Counted from the first letter of the stretch, positions 29,784 to 42,987 are shown. The stretch: DNA of 64,000 nt from Erythroxylum novogranatense (GCA_029891385.1 CM057233.1:10915460-10979459), one strand, 5' to 3'. Numbers and translations are program-made. Notes: generated by a model from the sequence alone, not told the origin.

Positions 29784-30049
29784 TGTTGGATTTTTGAAGA
29801 AAAGAAGAGAAGATGAAAGAGATGAGATAAGATAAAGATTAAACAATAATTAATACTCCCATACATTTATTATTAAACTTAGTTGCCTTTTATAGACAAA
29901 ATACAAACAACTAAATAGATTTTTCAGCCACCAAATCTAACTTACAAGATAAGATCAAATATAATCCAAGATTTATTCTAAGATAATCTAAGACCTATTC
30001 TAAGGGAATTTAAACAATTTTAAAATTTGAATTAATTTCCAACATTTAT

Positions 30050-30525
30050 TGCTCGGTAGATAGGCCAGTTGCATTGTTTGATACATGAGCATATTAACTT
30101 CTTATTCAAGTATTCTCTCTTTACATTCTTGATCCTTCTCGATAGCTTATTGCCTTTCAAGTTTAGAAATTGATCTTTGAAATGCTTTGCAAATGAGATT
30201 AAGTTAGAGCATGGAGGACTGTATCATACCCTGATATTTGTCTTAACCTTTCAAACTTGTGCCCATCAGTGGTTAATGAAGTTCCAAACTTAAATAACTC
30301 AACACACACTATTGCACCATCCCCAACTTAGAACTCTCAGTTGCTAGCTTCTCAAGATTTTTCTTCTTCTCAAGGCAACCAAAATCATTCCTTTAATGGG
30401 CAAATGTTTTCATCACAATCCCTAAGTTTTTCATGGGTAACTTTCGTAAGTTCTCTAATAATGTGCTTCTTAGATGTAGCTCCACTCAATTTTGTCAGAA
30501 AAATATAGAGATGATGTTTATAATG
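30050..30525 (+). pseudogene. DUO3-like right copy, exon Q1 (second part)
   Basis: Continues Q1 after the TR-GAG insertion: IGQLHCLIHEH is readable, then shifted remnants of the VFSLC, FEMLCK and SILDI segments, ending at donor GTTAGC (30526), as in P1. Numerous stops and frameshifts make it more decayed than the same region of the left copy. Confidence 0.8.
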
Positions 30526-30567
30526 GTTAGCAATTTGGAGCAATGTTTTTGTTTATTGCATTAGTAG

Positions 30568-32048
30568 TGTTGGGCCCCAATTTTGTTTTTCTTGATGTTG
30601 TTAAGTATGAATTAAATTGATTGTGTTAATTGTTGTATAGTTTGATTTCATTGAAGGCATTAGAGAAAAATTAAGAATTATTTGAGTTACTTATGGAATA
30701 AATATTTATGAAAGGATAAATTGTGTGAGGGCAATTTTGGAAGAACACTTAGGTTGGGAAGTTTAAGACCTAACATGAAGGGGCAAGATGGTCTTTGTTC
30801 ATGCCATTTAACTTAAGTGATAAAAGTTTAGAAGAAGACAAGAAAAGAAAGAAGGAAAGGGAGAAAGAAGAGAAGAGAGCATCGTGAAAGTGAGGAAGGA
30901 GAAGAAGAAAAGGGAAAAGCTAGGTTTGAGAATTTTCGAGCGGATTGAAGAAATCTTTGGTAAGTTCAAGCTCTTTCCATCTTGTTTGAGTAGATTAAAC
31001 CCTAAGATTAGAGTTGCATGAGCTAGAATCGAAAGTTTAGGGTTTTCGGAAACTATGTTTTAATCTTTTAGGGTTGATGATCATGTTGTTGTTATGAATA
31101 ATTTTGAGGTTAGAAATGAAGTATTAGAGGTGTTTTAATGTTTAGATGTGTTTATAATTGATATATGGGAGGATTATGGTTGAGAAGAGTGGAAAAATTA
31201 AGTTTCGGGAGGTTTATGCCGTCACACGTCGCGACCTACGGATGAGCACGTCGCGACGTGCTGGCTCGTCGCGACGCGCTCCAGTTTCTCGTCGCGGCGA
31301 ACGGCCATTTTCCTGCTGCGACATGTTTCGGTATTTTGGGCATAACTTTTGATGTAGATGTGCGACATGTTTTGGTATTTTGGGCATAACTTTTGATGTA
31401 GATGTCCAAATGGGGTGATTCTTTTTGCGTTGTAAACTAGAGACATAGGGCTACAAGTTTCATGAAGAAATGAAGTTCTAAATCAGTCTCTAAGAATCTT
31501 CAATTTTTGGATGGAAGTTGAGCATGAAATTCTTGTTTTAGTTTTGGTTGTAGTTTGAATGGTTAAAGTATGACTTTCCGATTTCTACACCAAATTGATT
31601 GGAATTTGGTTGTTTGGTTAAAGAAATCAAGTGAGACAAGAGGACCAAGAGGCTCAAGAGGAAACTCATCCCTAGGCAAGATCAAGCAAGGAATTCAGGT
31701 GGGTTCATGTTTATAATAAAGTAAATAAGTCACTCATTGTTTAGTTCAAATCAAGAAAGAATTAATGCATTTGAATTGCATCATCCACGATTTCATTACA
31801 TATTATTATGAATGAGTATATTCTGCTATTTGATTTGCATTCATGATTATTAACAAGGTTTTTACAAAGGGGTGTTCTCCTTTCACGAATACAAGTACAT
31901 GAAATCATGTTTTACGAATATATGACAAGCAAGATTACAAGCAAGTTTACAAGCAAGTGTCAGTTTGGCAAACAAGTTTACAAGAACATGAATCATGCAT
32001 GTTTATGTGGGTTTGCGGTGTCCCTCACGAATAGTCAAGTACACATTG
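30568..32048 (+). repeat. 5' LTR of Gypsy B, first part
   Basis: Matches 47682 onward. It holds a CpG-rich block (31220-31310, repeated GTCGCGACG) followed by the CATAACTT cassette. A segment of about 47 bp (GCGACATGTTT...GTAGATGT) is present twice at 31316-31405 but once in the 3' LTR. Confidence 0.93.
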
Positions 32049-34752
32049 TGTAACATCCCGTTACTGTTAGCAAGGGTATTTTGGTCATTGGGTTGAACTG
32101 ATTGGATTTCACTGCATTCATTGATCGAAAGATGTTCTTGGCCTCTAATTATAGAGGAACAGGTTTATTGCATATGCATTTATCCATAGGTACTTGCATT
32201 CATGATTTCCGGGATTTGATTGTGAGCATGAACTGACCGGACTGACTGGATTGGGGGTTAATTGGGAAATTAGAGTTATTGGGTTCAATTGACTGATTTA
32301 ATATTAATTTCGAGTGACTGGTAAATCTTAGTGGTTTATAGAAAATTTTCGGGAAATTTGGGAGAAAATGCCCGGATCGGAAGTTTTGGGGTGATGAATC
32401 GATTGATCAGTATAATCTTGAAAGAAGCATCGATGGCAATGGAAAAATTAGAATTTTACTGATAGGAAATAAATATGTTGAGCCACTAAAATTTCGAGAC
32501 TGAAATTTGGACTGATTTGGAGACTTAAGTCTATAAATACTAGGTTTGAAATTTGGGGGAAAAGTTTACCTAAGGCATATGAGTTCTTCCCCTCTACGGT
32601 GATTCGATTTTCTCCCAACGGTGAGATCCTTGATTTCTTCTTATGGCTTCTTCCTTATTGTGTTAGTCTAACTTGTCTATGGTGATTGGTGAAGGTTTGA
32701 GGCTTTGAAATTGTTGGATCGTTGATTTGTGAGGATTTTTGGTTAAGGTGATTGTGGATCGATCGTTTGATTGGTAAGTATTTTTGTGTTTAATGTTGTT
32801 ATTAATGGCTTTTAGTGTATTTATGGTATTTAATGAGTTAGATAGAGTAGATGGGAGTGTTAAATGTTGAGTTGAGAGTGTGTTAATGGCGGAAATCGAT
32901 CGGAGAAGACGATCGGACAGTCGCACGTCGCGACGAGCGCAGAGGCGCTGAGGCCTTCGTCGCAACGAATAAAATTAATTTGCACGTCGCGATGAGCAGG
33001 CTGGACGTCGCGGCGAGAGGCGCTGAAAGGTTCTTGGCCTTGTGGAAGCGTGTTTCACGCCGCGGCGAGCGATCTTCTCTTCGTCGCGGCGAAGGGGTGA
33101 TTTCTGAATGGATGAGTATTAGTTTATTGGGCATAACTTATGGTATAGACCTCCGATTGAGATGATTCCTGATTCATTGTGAACTAGAGAAAGAGGTCTA
33201 CAATTGAGGATAATTATGGGAGTTAGAATTGATTTAATTGGTAATGAATTATAGAGATTAAGGTCAATCATAGGTTATGGTGTGACTTAAATGTCAAATT
33301 GAGACTATTGGAGTTTTGATTGGGAATTGCAATTGAGGTTTTGACCCGATGAATAGGAAAAATTGCTATAGGTGATTCGAATTGACTGGATTTTAGGAAT
33401 GGATCATTTATTAGTGATCAATTGAACAAAGATATAGAATTGGGCTTAAAGTACCGAAATTGAGATTTAGCACCGAAAAATCGTGGACATGCATTGTACA
33501 TCATTTCACTGAGACATATGCATTACTGCACCGATTAATTGAGCATCTAGTAATGGGACTTTATTTTTACTGTTATAGAGGCGCCGTTGGATCGTCGTTT
33601 CACGGACATTGCTGGAACTTCCAGGCAGTAGCTCGGAAGTTACAGGTGAGTAACCTAGTTGGTTTCTCAAATTCCTGACTGTCTAAATGCTCAACGTGAA
33701 TTACTTGCGAAATGTGAAACCGTATGATTCTTGAAATATACATGATTGGATGGTATGCTTCATCAGATAGATCGTGAAAGCGCATGATCACTTTCTCTTC
33801 GTCATCGATTGGATTATCAGATCTTTCAATTATCAGTATGTTCTCGAGAAATACAATCGGGCTTTTATAGCCATACTTTGAATCTTGAATACGAATTATC
33901 GAACATCGCATTGCATGCATAAATGCATGATCAGATAATGGAACGTGACCCAAGTTTCTATTATCACTGAAAAGAGCCTCGAGCTCTCATATTTGTCTCG
34001 ACGGCCTAGCCCGAGGAGAAAATCACGATCGTCCCCATGAACACCGATGAGCACTTGGGCTGTCTTGAATAAGCGGAAAGAGTCTCATATGCATTATATA
34101 CATGACTGATTGAATTGCCAAATTGTGTGACGGTTACTGAACTGCGTGATGCCATGATTTGCTGTAAATTGCGATGTGACACTGTGAACTGTTCTATGCT
34201 ATTGTAAATTGTTACCGATACTGTAAATTGTTATACAATACTGTTAATTGAATATTACTGTGCCGTGTTGTACGCAATTTGCGTAATGCATGAATTGAGT
34301 GAACCATCGATGATGGTTTCTCACTGAGTTCGCAAACTCACCCAAAATTGCAACCTATTTTTCAGGACTGATAGAATAGACCCCTAGCTCCGGAGATAGC
34401 CTTTTCCTACCGTGCGAGCGTGCTGGCAGGAGAAGCGATGGCACACAGGTCGGTCAGCTGGGTTGGATTTTGAGGATGACTTAGGATAGATGTTTGTATC
34501 AATTTCCTTTTTGGTTTTGTTTAGGGGACTGATAGACTTGTCTATTCTGTTGCTGGATGACTGTATCAGATTGATATTATGATTTTAAAATTTAGCGGTT
34601 TATGATATTGTGTTATGTTATGGTTTTAAATTATTGCGATGCCATGTGGATATTATTGGGAAATGTTCTGGTGGTGCACCTTCATCGTGGGATTTGTATC
34701 GGAGCGACCTTCGGGTTTCCCGATGTGTATCCTACGATGAGGGGGCACTACA
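32049..34752 (+). repeat. 5' LTR of Gypsy C
   Basis: 2704 bp. Contains a TATA-type promoter, a CpG-rich block (32890-33090), the CATAACTT cassette (33125-33210), and the segments GGGCTTTTATAGCC and GAAAGAGTCTCATATGCAT, also found in LTR D. Confidence 0.95.
32532..32539 (+). promoter_or_regulatory. Probable TATA box in LTR of Gypsy C
   Basis: TATAAATA in both LTRs (32532 and 39823), in a conserved setting (GACTTAAGTCTATAAATACT). Transcription would start about 30 bp downstream. Inferred from position and motif only. Confidence 0.55.
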
Positions 34753-34757
34753 TTAAG

Positions 34758-34769
34758 TGGTATCAGAGC
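34758..34769 (+). other. Primer-binding site of Gypsy C
   Basis: TGGTATCAGAGC, initiator-Met tRNA type, 5 bp after the 5' LTR. Confidence 0.92.
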
Positions 34770-36000
34770 ATGGTTTGGCATCTTTTGGGCATAGTGTAAT
34801 TTAGGCTTGAATTACTGTAAGAATAGCATAACTGATCGAAATTTCTTTCTCATTTTAGGTCATTAAATCTTTGGGAGATCGAGTTGAACAACCGGTGACT
34901 CGAATCGGTAGGAGCTAGTAGGGAGTCTCCTGTGCCTCATTCAGAGGAGTTGCCTCCTCGAGTTCCTGTGAGATAGGAACGGAGATATGATCTATCAAAG
35001 TGTGGGGCTGTTGACTTTATGGTAGCAGACCTGTGGAGGCCGAGGGATGGCTAGAGAGGAGAGAGAGTCCTCGATCGATGGATCGTGAACCGGATGAGCA
35101 TTTCGACCACGCAGCTTTCTGCTCTGAGGTTACGCATATCGGTGGTGGAGGATCGCCCCGGCAAGTACCACCGTGCCCCGCATTAATCGACATGGGATGA
35201 TTTTTCGAGGGCATTCAAGGACAACTTCATGCCCAAGATTTATCTCGAAATGAAGTTCTGAGGAGTTCCTAGAGTGAGGCGAGGCGATTGACCGTGGTCG
35301 ATTATGAGTCTGATTCAACGAGTTAGTGGTATATGCTTCTTCACCGGTGGCTTCGAGGTGACAAGTGTCGGCGTTTTGAGGGCGGACTCAACTGGAGATC
35401 CGTACACTATTGGCTAGATCGATATGGGCGCTTTATTGAATCGAGGGCTGAATTGTGAGGATAGAGCATTCCGAGACAACATATGGTGAGGCCTCCATCG
35501 AGGGGCCGCATAAGAGATCCGATGTGAGGATGCCTGTAGTCTTGCCGGCAGAGGGTTCAAGAAGCGATGAATAGGCCCTTCAGACTGCAGGAGGGCTAGA
35601 CAGACCGGTCGTGGGCAGAGGGGCGAGTTATACAGATCGTTAGTGGTGGTGGCGGTGCAGATTTTCGAGGCGATCTGCTCCTTTTGTGAGCATTGTGGCA
35701 AGAGACACGATGGAGAGTGTCGATGGTATCTGAGCCTGTTTGAGGTGTGGTTTGATGGACCACCTAGTGAGGAGTTGCCAGAGACTTTGGGAGCCCAGCC
35801 TACTATGGTGGAAGATCGACAACAATACCACGATCCAAGCAGAGTCGTGGTGGTGGATCGGGATGGAGAGGCCGAGGTCGAGCGTAGGGGTCCGCATGAG
35901 GTCGAGGGACCGAAAGGCATGATGAGTCGCAGCTAGGTCTATGCCATGACTCGACTGTGAGGCCCAGATTCCCGAATGTTGTTCAAGGGTATGCTTCTTA
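34770..36000 (+). pseudogene. Gypsy C gag region, scrambled
   Basis: By position this is gag. Only scattered strings remain, such as a cysteine/histidine cluster near 35680-35720 resembling a zinc knuckle (CSFCEHCGKRHDGEC). Frames change every few dozen bases. ORFs on either strand here are not genes. Confidence 0.6.
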
Positions 36001-39000
36001 TTTACGGTCTTGAGGCATATGCATTGTTGGATCTGGATCCACTCATTCCTTCATCAGCACCGCATTTAGCATGTAGATTGCATGGGATAGGCAGAGGTTA
36101 CAGTGTGGGTTAGAGGTGAGTACACCTCTAGGTAGTACGATTGTATTGGGAGAGGTCTATATGGGATGTCAGGTTCAGATCGACCGAGTAGTTCTGAGTG
36201 CCGATTTGATTATTTTGCCTCTGAGGGAGATTGATGTGATATTGGGGATGGAGTGGTTGATTGTACATAGGGCGGTCATGGACTGTTACACCAAGGAGGT
36301 TGTATTGGAATCTCTGGTCACCTGAGTGGTGTTTCGAGGAGTTAGTCAGCGAAAGGCTGCGAGGATGATATCCTCATGAAAGTGCCCTGAGATTGATGCA
36401 GGGAGGTTGTGAGGCCTATCTGGCTCACGTAGTGGATTCCTGAGTTGAGCAGAGATTGGAGGATATTCCCGTGATCAGGGAATTTCCGGATGTATTTCCC
36501 GAGGAGTTACCTGGATTGCCGCCAGAGCGGGAGATAGAGTTTGAGATTGATCTTGTTCCCGGTACAGCCCCTATATCGATTCCTCCGTATAGGATGGCAC
36601 CAGTGGAACTAAGAGAGCTTAAGGCTCAATTGTAGGAGTTACTGGATAAGGGGTTCATTAGACCGAGTGTTTCGCCATGGGGAGCCCCGATACTGTTTGT
36701 GAAGAAGAAGGACGGGACATTGAGACTGTGTATCGATTATAGGCAGTTGAATCGGGTGACAGTGAAGAATAAGTATCCACTGCCTAGGATTGACGATTTA
36801 TTTGATCGATTCTGGAGCTCTGTGTTCACTAAATTGGATCCGAGATCGCTATTACGATTAAGGATCGCAGAGGCCGATGTGCCTTCGAGGAGTGTACGGG
36901 CATTTCGAGTTCTAGTGATGCCGTTTGGGTTGACTAATGCCCGGCAGCCTTCATGGCTTTGATGAATAGAGTTTTCAGCCCTACCGGACCGGTTCGTGAT
37001 AGTATTTATTGATGACATACCGATTTATTCGAGGAGTAGACAGAGCACGCCGAGCACCGAGGATTATTCTGCAGTCATGAGAGAGGGTATTGTTCGCCAA
37101 ATTCACTAAGTGTGAATTCGCGGATGAGATTGTATTTACGGGGCACGTAGTGTCCGTGAGGGTATCGGTGGATCCTCACAAGATAGAGGCGATTATGAGT
37201 TGGGAGATTCCGAGGAGTGTGCCCGAGTTGCGGAGTTTCCTAGATCGGCGGATATTACGGAGGTTCGTCCAAGGGTTTCGTTGATCTCGCCCTTTCGAAG
37301 CTACCGAGGAAGAATATGCCGTTTAGATGGTCCGAGGAGTGCCAGAAGTGCTTTGAGGAGCTGAAACATCGGTAGACTACTGCACCGGTGTTAAGCCTTC
37401 CTTCTGGTACTGGAGGCTTTGTGGTTTACAGTGATGCCTCGCATCAGGGACTGGGATGTGTATTGATGCAGCATGGGAGAGTGATAGCGTATGCCTCAAG
37501 ACAGTTGAGGTCTCACGAGGTGAATTATCCAGTGCATGACTTAGAGTTGGCAGCAGTCGTATTTGCTCTGAAGATCTGGAGACATTATCTGTATGGGTCC
37601 AGATCTTCACTGATCATAAGAGTCTCAGATATCTATTGAGTCAGAGAGAGCTCAATCTGAGACAGAGGAGATGGATAGAGTTACTGAAGGACTATGACTA
37701 CACGATTGAGTACCATCCAGGGAAGGCCAATGTGGTGGCCGATGCACTAAGTAGGAGATCGCATGGTAGTGCAGCTCAGGTTCAGGTTTTGAGGTTACCT
37801 GGTCTGATTCAGTTGAGAGCTCTTAATGTTCAGATGGATTTAGGTCAGGATGGAGCTCTGATTGCTACTCTGAGGCTGAGGCCGATGTTGCATGATAGGA
37901 TTCGAAAAGTTCAGGACCAAGACCCAATGTTAGTGAGATTGATTGAGAGAGTCCAGGCCGATACTGATTCAAAGTTTGAGTTGAGAGATGGGACTTTATA
38001 GATGGGTCAGAGACTGTGTGTGCCTGATATTGATGATTTGAGACGGGAGATCCTTGAGGAGGCACATGTAGCTGCCTATGCGATGCATCCTGGTACGACC
38101 AAGATGTATCGTACTCTAAGACAGCATTTCTGGTGGCCTAGTATAAAGAGGCAAGTGGCAGAGTTTGTGTCCAGGTGTCTGACGTGCCAGCAGGTCAAGG
38201 CTGAGCACCAGGCTCCAGTGGGTAAGTTGCATTCGTTGCCCATTCCGGAGTGGAAGTGGGAGCGAATTACCATGGATTTCGTGACAGGTTTGCCTAGGAC
38301 ACCGAGGCAACATGATGCTATCTGGGTCATAGTGGATCGATTGACTAAATCGGCTCACTTCTTGCCAGTGAGGGAGAGTAATACTCTCGATCAGTTGGCC
38401 CAGAAATATGTGGCAGAGATTGTACGGTTGCATGGGGTTCCATTATCGATTGTCTCAGACAAGGATCTCAGATTCACTTCGAGGTTCTGGAAGAGCCTAC
38501 AGACTGCTATGGGTACTAGGCGAATTTCAAGATCTGACATTTCATCCTCGCATGATGGACAGAGCGAGAGGACGATTAAGACTGTTGAGGACATGCTTCG
38601 AGCGTGTGTATTGGAGTTCAGAGGATCATGGGATCATTATTTGGCACTGATTGAGTTTGCCTACAACAACCAGTATCAGAGTAATATTGGGATGGCACCG
38701 TATGAGGCCTTGTATGGGAGGCCGTGTCGATCGCCACTGTATTGGGATGAAGAGGGTATGAGATCGATTGAGGGTCCCGAGCTGATTCAAGACACAGTGG
38801 ATAAGGTACAGTTGATCCGGAGTCGCATCAAGCGCTGCTCAGATGCATAAAGAGCTATGTGGATCAAGATCGGTGAGATATAGAAGTCTGATGTAGGGGA
38901 TGAGTGTTTCTCGAGTGTCTCCTTGGAAAGGAGTCTTGAGGTTTGGCCGTAAGGGCAAGTTGAGCCCTCGGTATATCGGTCCGTATGAGATCCTTGAGAG

Positions 39001-39306
39001 GATAGGACCGTTGGCTTCTGTTGGCATTTCGAGTGAGATGTCCCGGATGCATGACGTGTTTCATGTTAGTATGCTCGACGGTACTGTTCGGACCGATGCA
39101 TGTGATCCGGCTCAGAGATTGAGGTAGCCGGTGATTTGACCTATGTTGAGGAGCGGTGCATGCATTATTGGCTCACGGGTCAAGCAACCGAGGAGCAGGT
39201 AATTCCATTGGTGAAAGTCCTTTGGAAGAACCACTCTTCCGAGGAAGCTACATGGGAGATCGAGGAGCATATGAGGAGTCAAGATCCTCATTTATTCGAT
39301 CGATAG
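36001..39306 (+). pseudogene. Gypsy C pol: protease, RT, RNase H, integrase, chromodomain
   Basis: Protease: the DSGSTHSF motif at about 36029-36052, one base short at its TCTGG; then DVILGMEW near 36235. [21 protein letters not shown] at 36696-36755 and VFIDDI near 37001. RNase [15 protein letters not shown] near 37427. Integrase: zinc region HPGTTKMYRTL..HFWW..C..C (38080-38190), core MDFVTGLP, SDKDLRFTSRFW, DGQSERTI. Chromodomain-like VLWKNHSSEEATWEI near 39215. The stretch 37636-38850 is nearly open, with one TAG at 37999; RT and the C-terminal end are heavily frameshifted. Confidence 0.9.
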
Positions 39307-39345
39307 TATTAAATTTCGTGACGAAATTTTAATTAGAGGGTGAAT

Positions 39346-42040
39346 TGTAACATCCTTCTATCAAGTAGCAAGCGGTATATTGGTCATTGGGTTGAACTGA
39401 TTGGATTTCACTGCATTCATTGACTGAGCATGTTACTGGCCTCTAATTATAGAGGAACATGTTTATTGCATATGCATTTATCCATAGGTACTTGCATTCA
39501 TGATTTTCGGGATTTGATTGTGAGCATGAATCCAATTGGACCGTTGGATTGGGGTTAATTGGGAAATTAGAGTTATTGGGTTCAATTGGTGATTTAATAT
39601 TGATTTCGAGTGGTGGTAAATCTTAGTGGTTTATAGAAAATTTTCGGAAATTTGGGAAAAATGCCCGACCGAAAGTTTTGGGGTGATGCATCGATTGATC
39701 AGATAAGATCGAAAGAAGCGTCCAATGGCAATGGAAAAAATAGAATTTTACCGATAGGAAATAAATATGTTGAGCCACTGAAATTTCGAGACTGAAATTT
39801 GGGTGATTAGGAGACTTAAGTCTATAAATACTAGGTTTGAAATTGGGGAAAAGTTTACCTAAGGCATATGAGTTCTTCCCTCTACGGTGATTCGATTTTC
39901 TCCCAACGGTGAGATCCTTCGATTTCTTCTTATGGCTTCTTCCTTATTGTGTTAGTCTAACTTGTCTATGGTGATTGGTGAAGGTTCGAGGCTTTGAAAT
40001 TGTTGGATCGTTGATTTGAGAGGATTTTAGGGTTAAGGTGATTGTGGATCGATCGCTTGATTGGTAAGTATTTTGTGTTTAATGTTGTTATTAATGGCTT
40101 TTAGTGTATTTATGGTATTTAATGAGTTAGATAGAGTAGATGGGAGTGTTAAATGTTGAGTTGAGAGTGTGTTAATGGCGAAATCGATCGGAGAAGACGA
40201 TCGGACGACAAGACGTCGCGACGAGCGCAGAGGCGCCGAGGCCTTCGTCAGAACGAATAAAATTAATTTGCACGTCGCGATGAGCGAAGGCTGGACGTCA
40301 TGGCGAGAGGCGCGAGGGGTTGTCTTGGCGAAGCGTGTTTCACGCCAAGGGCGAAGCGATCTTCTCTTCGTCATGGCGAAGGGTGATTTGAATGGACGAG
40401 TATTAATTTATGGGCATAACTTATGGTATAGACCTCGATTGAGATGATTCCCGATTCATTGTGAACTAGAAAGAGGTCTACAATTGAGGATAATTATGGA
40501 GTTAGAATTGATTTAATTGGTAATGAATTATAGAGATTAAGGTTAATCATGGGTTATGGTGTGACCTAAATGTCAAATTGAGACTATTGGAGTTTTGATT
40601 GGGAATTGCAATTGAGGTTTTGACTCGATGAATAGGAAAAATTGCTATAGGTGATTCGAATTGAGGAAAATTGACTGGATTTTAGGAATGGATCATTTAT
40701 TAGTGATCAACTGAACAAAGAGATAGAATTGGGCTTAAAGTACCGAAATTGGGATTTAGCACCGGAAAATCGTGGACATGCATTGTACATCATTTCACTG
40801 AGACCTATGCATTACTGCACTGTTTAATTGAGCATCTAGTAATGGGACTGTATTTTTACTGTTATAGAGGCGCCGTTGGATCGTCGTTCCACGGACATTC
40901 TTTGGAACTTCCGTGCAATAGCTCTAAGTTACGGGTAAGTAACCTAGTTGGTTTCTCAAATTCTCGATCGTCTAAATGCTCGATGTGAATTACTTATGAA
41001 ATGTGAAATCGTATGATTATTGAAATATACATGATTGGATTGTATGCTCTCATCAGATTAGACCGTGAAACCGCATGATCACTTTTCTTGTCATTGGATT
41101 GGATTATCAGATCGATCAATTATCAGATGTTATTCAGAAATACAATCTTCGGGCTTTTATAGCCATACATCGAATCACTTGAATACCGAATTATCGAACA
41201 TCGCATTGCATGCATAAATGCATGATCGATAATGGAACGTGACCCAAGTTGCTATTATCTTTGAAAAGAGCCTCGAGCTCTCATATCGCATCTTGCCTAG
41301 CCTGGAGGGGAGAAATCTCGACGCCCCCCATCTGAATCGATCGAGCACTTGGGCACAACATCAATAACCGGAAAGAGTCTCATATGCATTATATACATGA
41401 TCGATTGAATTGCCAAATTGTGTGATTTTCATCGAATCTGCGTGATGCCATGATTTGTGTAAATTGCGATGTGACATCGTGAATCGCTCTATGCTATTGT
41501 AAATTGTTACCGACATCAGTAAATTGTTATACAATACCGTTAATTGAATATTCTTGTGCGTGTTGTACATAATTTGCGTAATGCATGAATTGAGTGAACC
41601 ATCGATGATGGTTTCTCACCGAGTTCGCAAACTCACCCAAAATTGCAACCTATTTTTCAGATCGATAGAATAGACCCCTAGCTCAGGAGATAACCTTTTC
41701 CTACCGCATGCGAAGCGTCTTTGGGAGGAGAAGCGATGGCACATGTGATTCGGTCGGTGGGTTGGATTTTGAGGATGACTTAGGATAGATGTTTGTATCG
41801 GTTTCCTTTTGGTTTTGTTTAGGGACCGATAGACTTGTCTATTCATTCTTTGGATGGTATGTCGATTGATATTATGATTTTAAAATTTAGCGGTTTCGAT
41901 ATTGTGTTATGTTATGGTTTTAAATTATTGCGATGCCATGTGGATATTATTGGGAAATGTTACGGTGGTGCACCTTCATCGGGATTTGTATCGAGCGACC
42001 TTGGGTTTCCGATGTATATCCTACGATGAGGGGCGCTACA
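39346..42040 (+). repeat. 3' LTR of Gypsy C
   Basis: 2695 bp, pair of 32049-34752. Differences from the 5' LTR cluster at ACTG/CTG sites (see findings). Confidence 0.95.
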
Positions 42041-42045
42041 CATTG

Positions 42046-42824
42046 ACTCACTTAAAAGGCTTCTCGCCTTTGACTGCGGGTACGTGATTTTCACAAGGAT
42101 TCCCTCACGAAACTACGTCTACACATCAACATTTCGATGGCATGTGTAGTACGTCATGAATCAGGGACAACCCAAACCATTATGTTATGTTATGTGTTAT
42201 GATTTGTTATATGTCATGCATCATGAATTGGTTAAGAATCAAGGATTTTCAATCTATGAATCATACATGCTCAATGATTATGATTTCAACAAGTATCACG
42301 ACAATGAGATATTTTTGAATACTTTTGCTTATTGCTATATTATAAATATGTTCCCACGAGCTTTATAGCTCACCCCCCTCTAATCTCCCCCATTTAGGTG
42401 ACGAGCAAGAGATCGAGTGAGTCATGAGTTACGGCGGCACTCCATTTTGTCATGTTTATTTTTAAGCTTTAGTTTCATTTCAAGTACTATTGGTTCAAGA
42501 GTATTTTGTATTTTTGGCTCTTGAACTCAAAGTTGTAATTTGGTTTGAGATATTCTTAAAGCTTTATGAAACTCTTCTTTTGGAGCATGAATTATGAATT
42601 TGTAGGTTTAAATTACATGAAAGAAAGTTTCAAGTTTATTTTTCCAGCAGGCCCATTAATCTTCCGCGGGTCTTTTTCTTAAATGTATAATTAGCAGGTT
42701 TCATGTGGGCCCATTAAGTCTCCGAGGGTCATTTTCCGAGATTGTTTACTTAACAGGTTTCATTCCATGCATACAGCATCACGCTCTCATGTCCGATGTT
42801 GAACTCCGGCAGCGGGGTCCAACA
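42046..42824 (+). repeat. 5' LTR of Gypsy B, second part
   Basis: Continues the LTR cut at 32048 and matches 49097-49876. It ends GGGGTCCAACA directly before the primer site. Confidence 0.93.
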
Positions 42825-42829
42825 TGTTG

Positions 42830-42843
42830 TGGTATCAGAGAGC
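42830..42843 (+). other. Primer-binding site of Gypsy B
   Basis: TGGTATCAGAGAGCC, initiator-Met type with an apparent AG duplication, 5 bp after the 5' LTR. Confidence 0.85.
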
Positions 42844-42987
42844 CTAGGTTTTTGATCTAGGGCTACATAACATTTCTTTCAAGAAATAACTTGCATGGCT
42901 TTACACGCTTTGAACTGTTTTTGCATATTTTGAAAATTGTCGTACTTGAACTGAAATTTTCAATGGTTTTCTATTCAAGGAGTGAAC

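Larger units (their letters stand above)
28415..30044 (-). mobile_element. TR-GAG element: LTR retrotransposon with gag only
   Basis: 1630 bp. LTRs 28415-28675 and 29784-30044 (261 bp each, TGTTGG...CAACA) with a perfect 5-bp duplication TTTAT (28410-28414, 30045-30049). The primer site lies directly beside the 5' LTR at 29772-29783 and a purine tract beside 28676. The internal 1108 bp holds only a Copia-type gag on the minus strand. There is no protease, integrase or RT. This architecture is known in plants as TR-GAG; such elements need pol from a partner. It interrupts an exon of the right DUO3-like copy, which reads on across the insertion. Confidence 0.9.
32049..42040 (+). mobile_element. 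Gypsy C: Ty3/Gypsy retrotransposon nested in LTR of Gypsy B
   Basis: 9992 bp with perfect 5-bp duplication CATTG (32044-32048, 42041-42045). LTRs 32049-34752 and 39346-42040, TGTAACATCC...CTACA. Primer site 34758-34769. Protein order on + is gag (scrambled), protease, RT, RNase H, integrase, chromodomain-like end. Being inside the LTR of B, it is younger than B. Its LTR ends resemble solo LTR D. Confidence 0.95.

Noticed and set aside
35414..35936. Opposite-strand ORFs of 60-168 codons as genes
   Set aside because: They are shadows of the scrambled Gypsy C gag region, GC-rich relative to surroundings.
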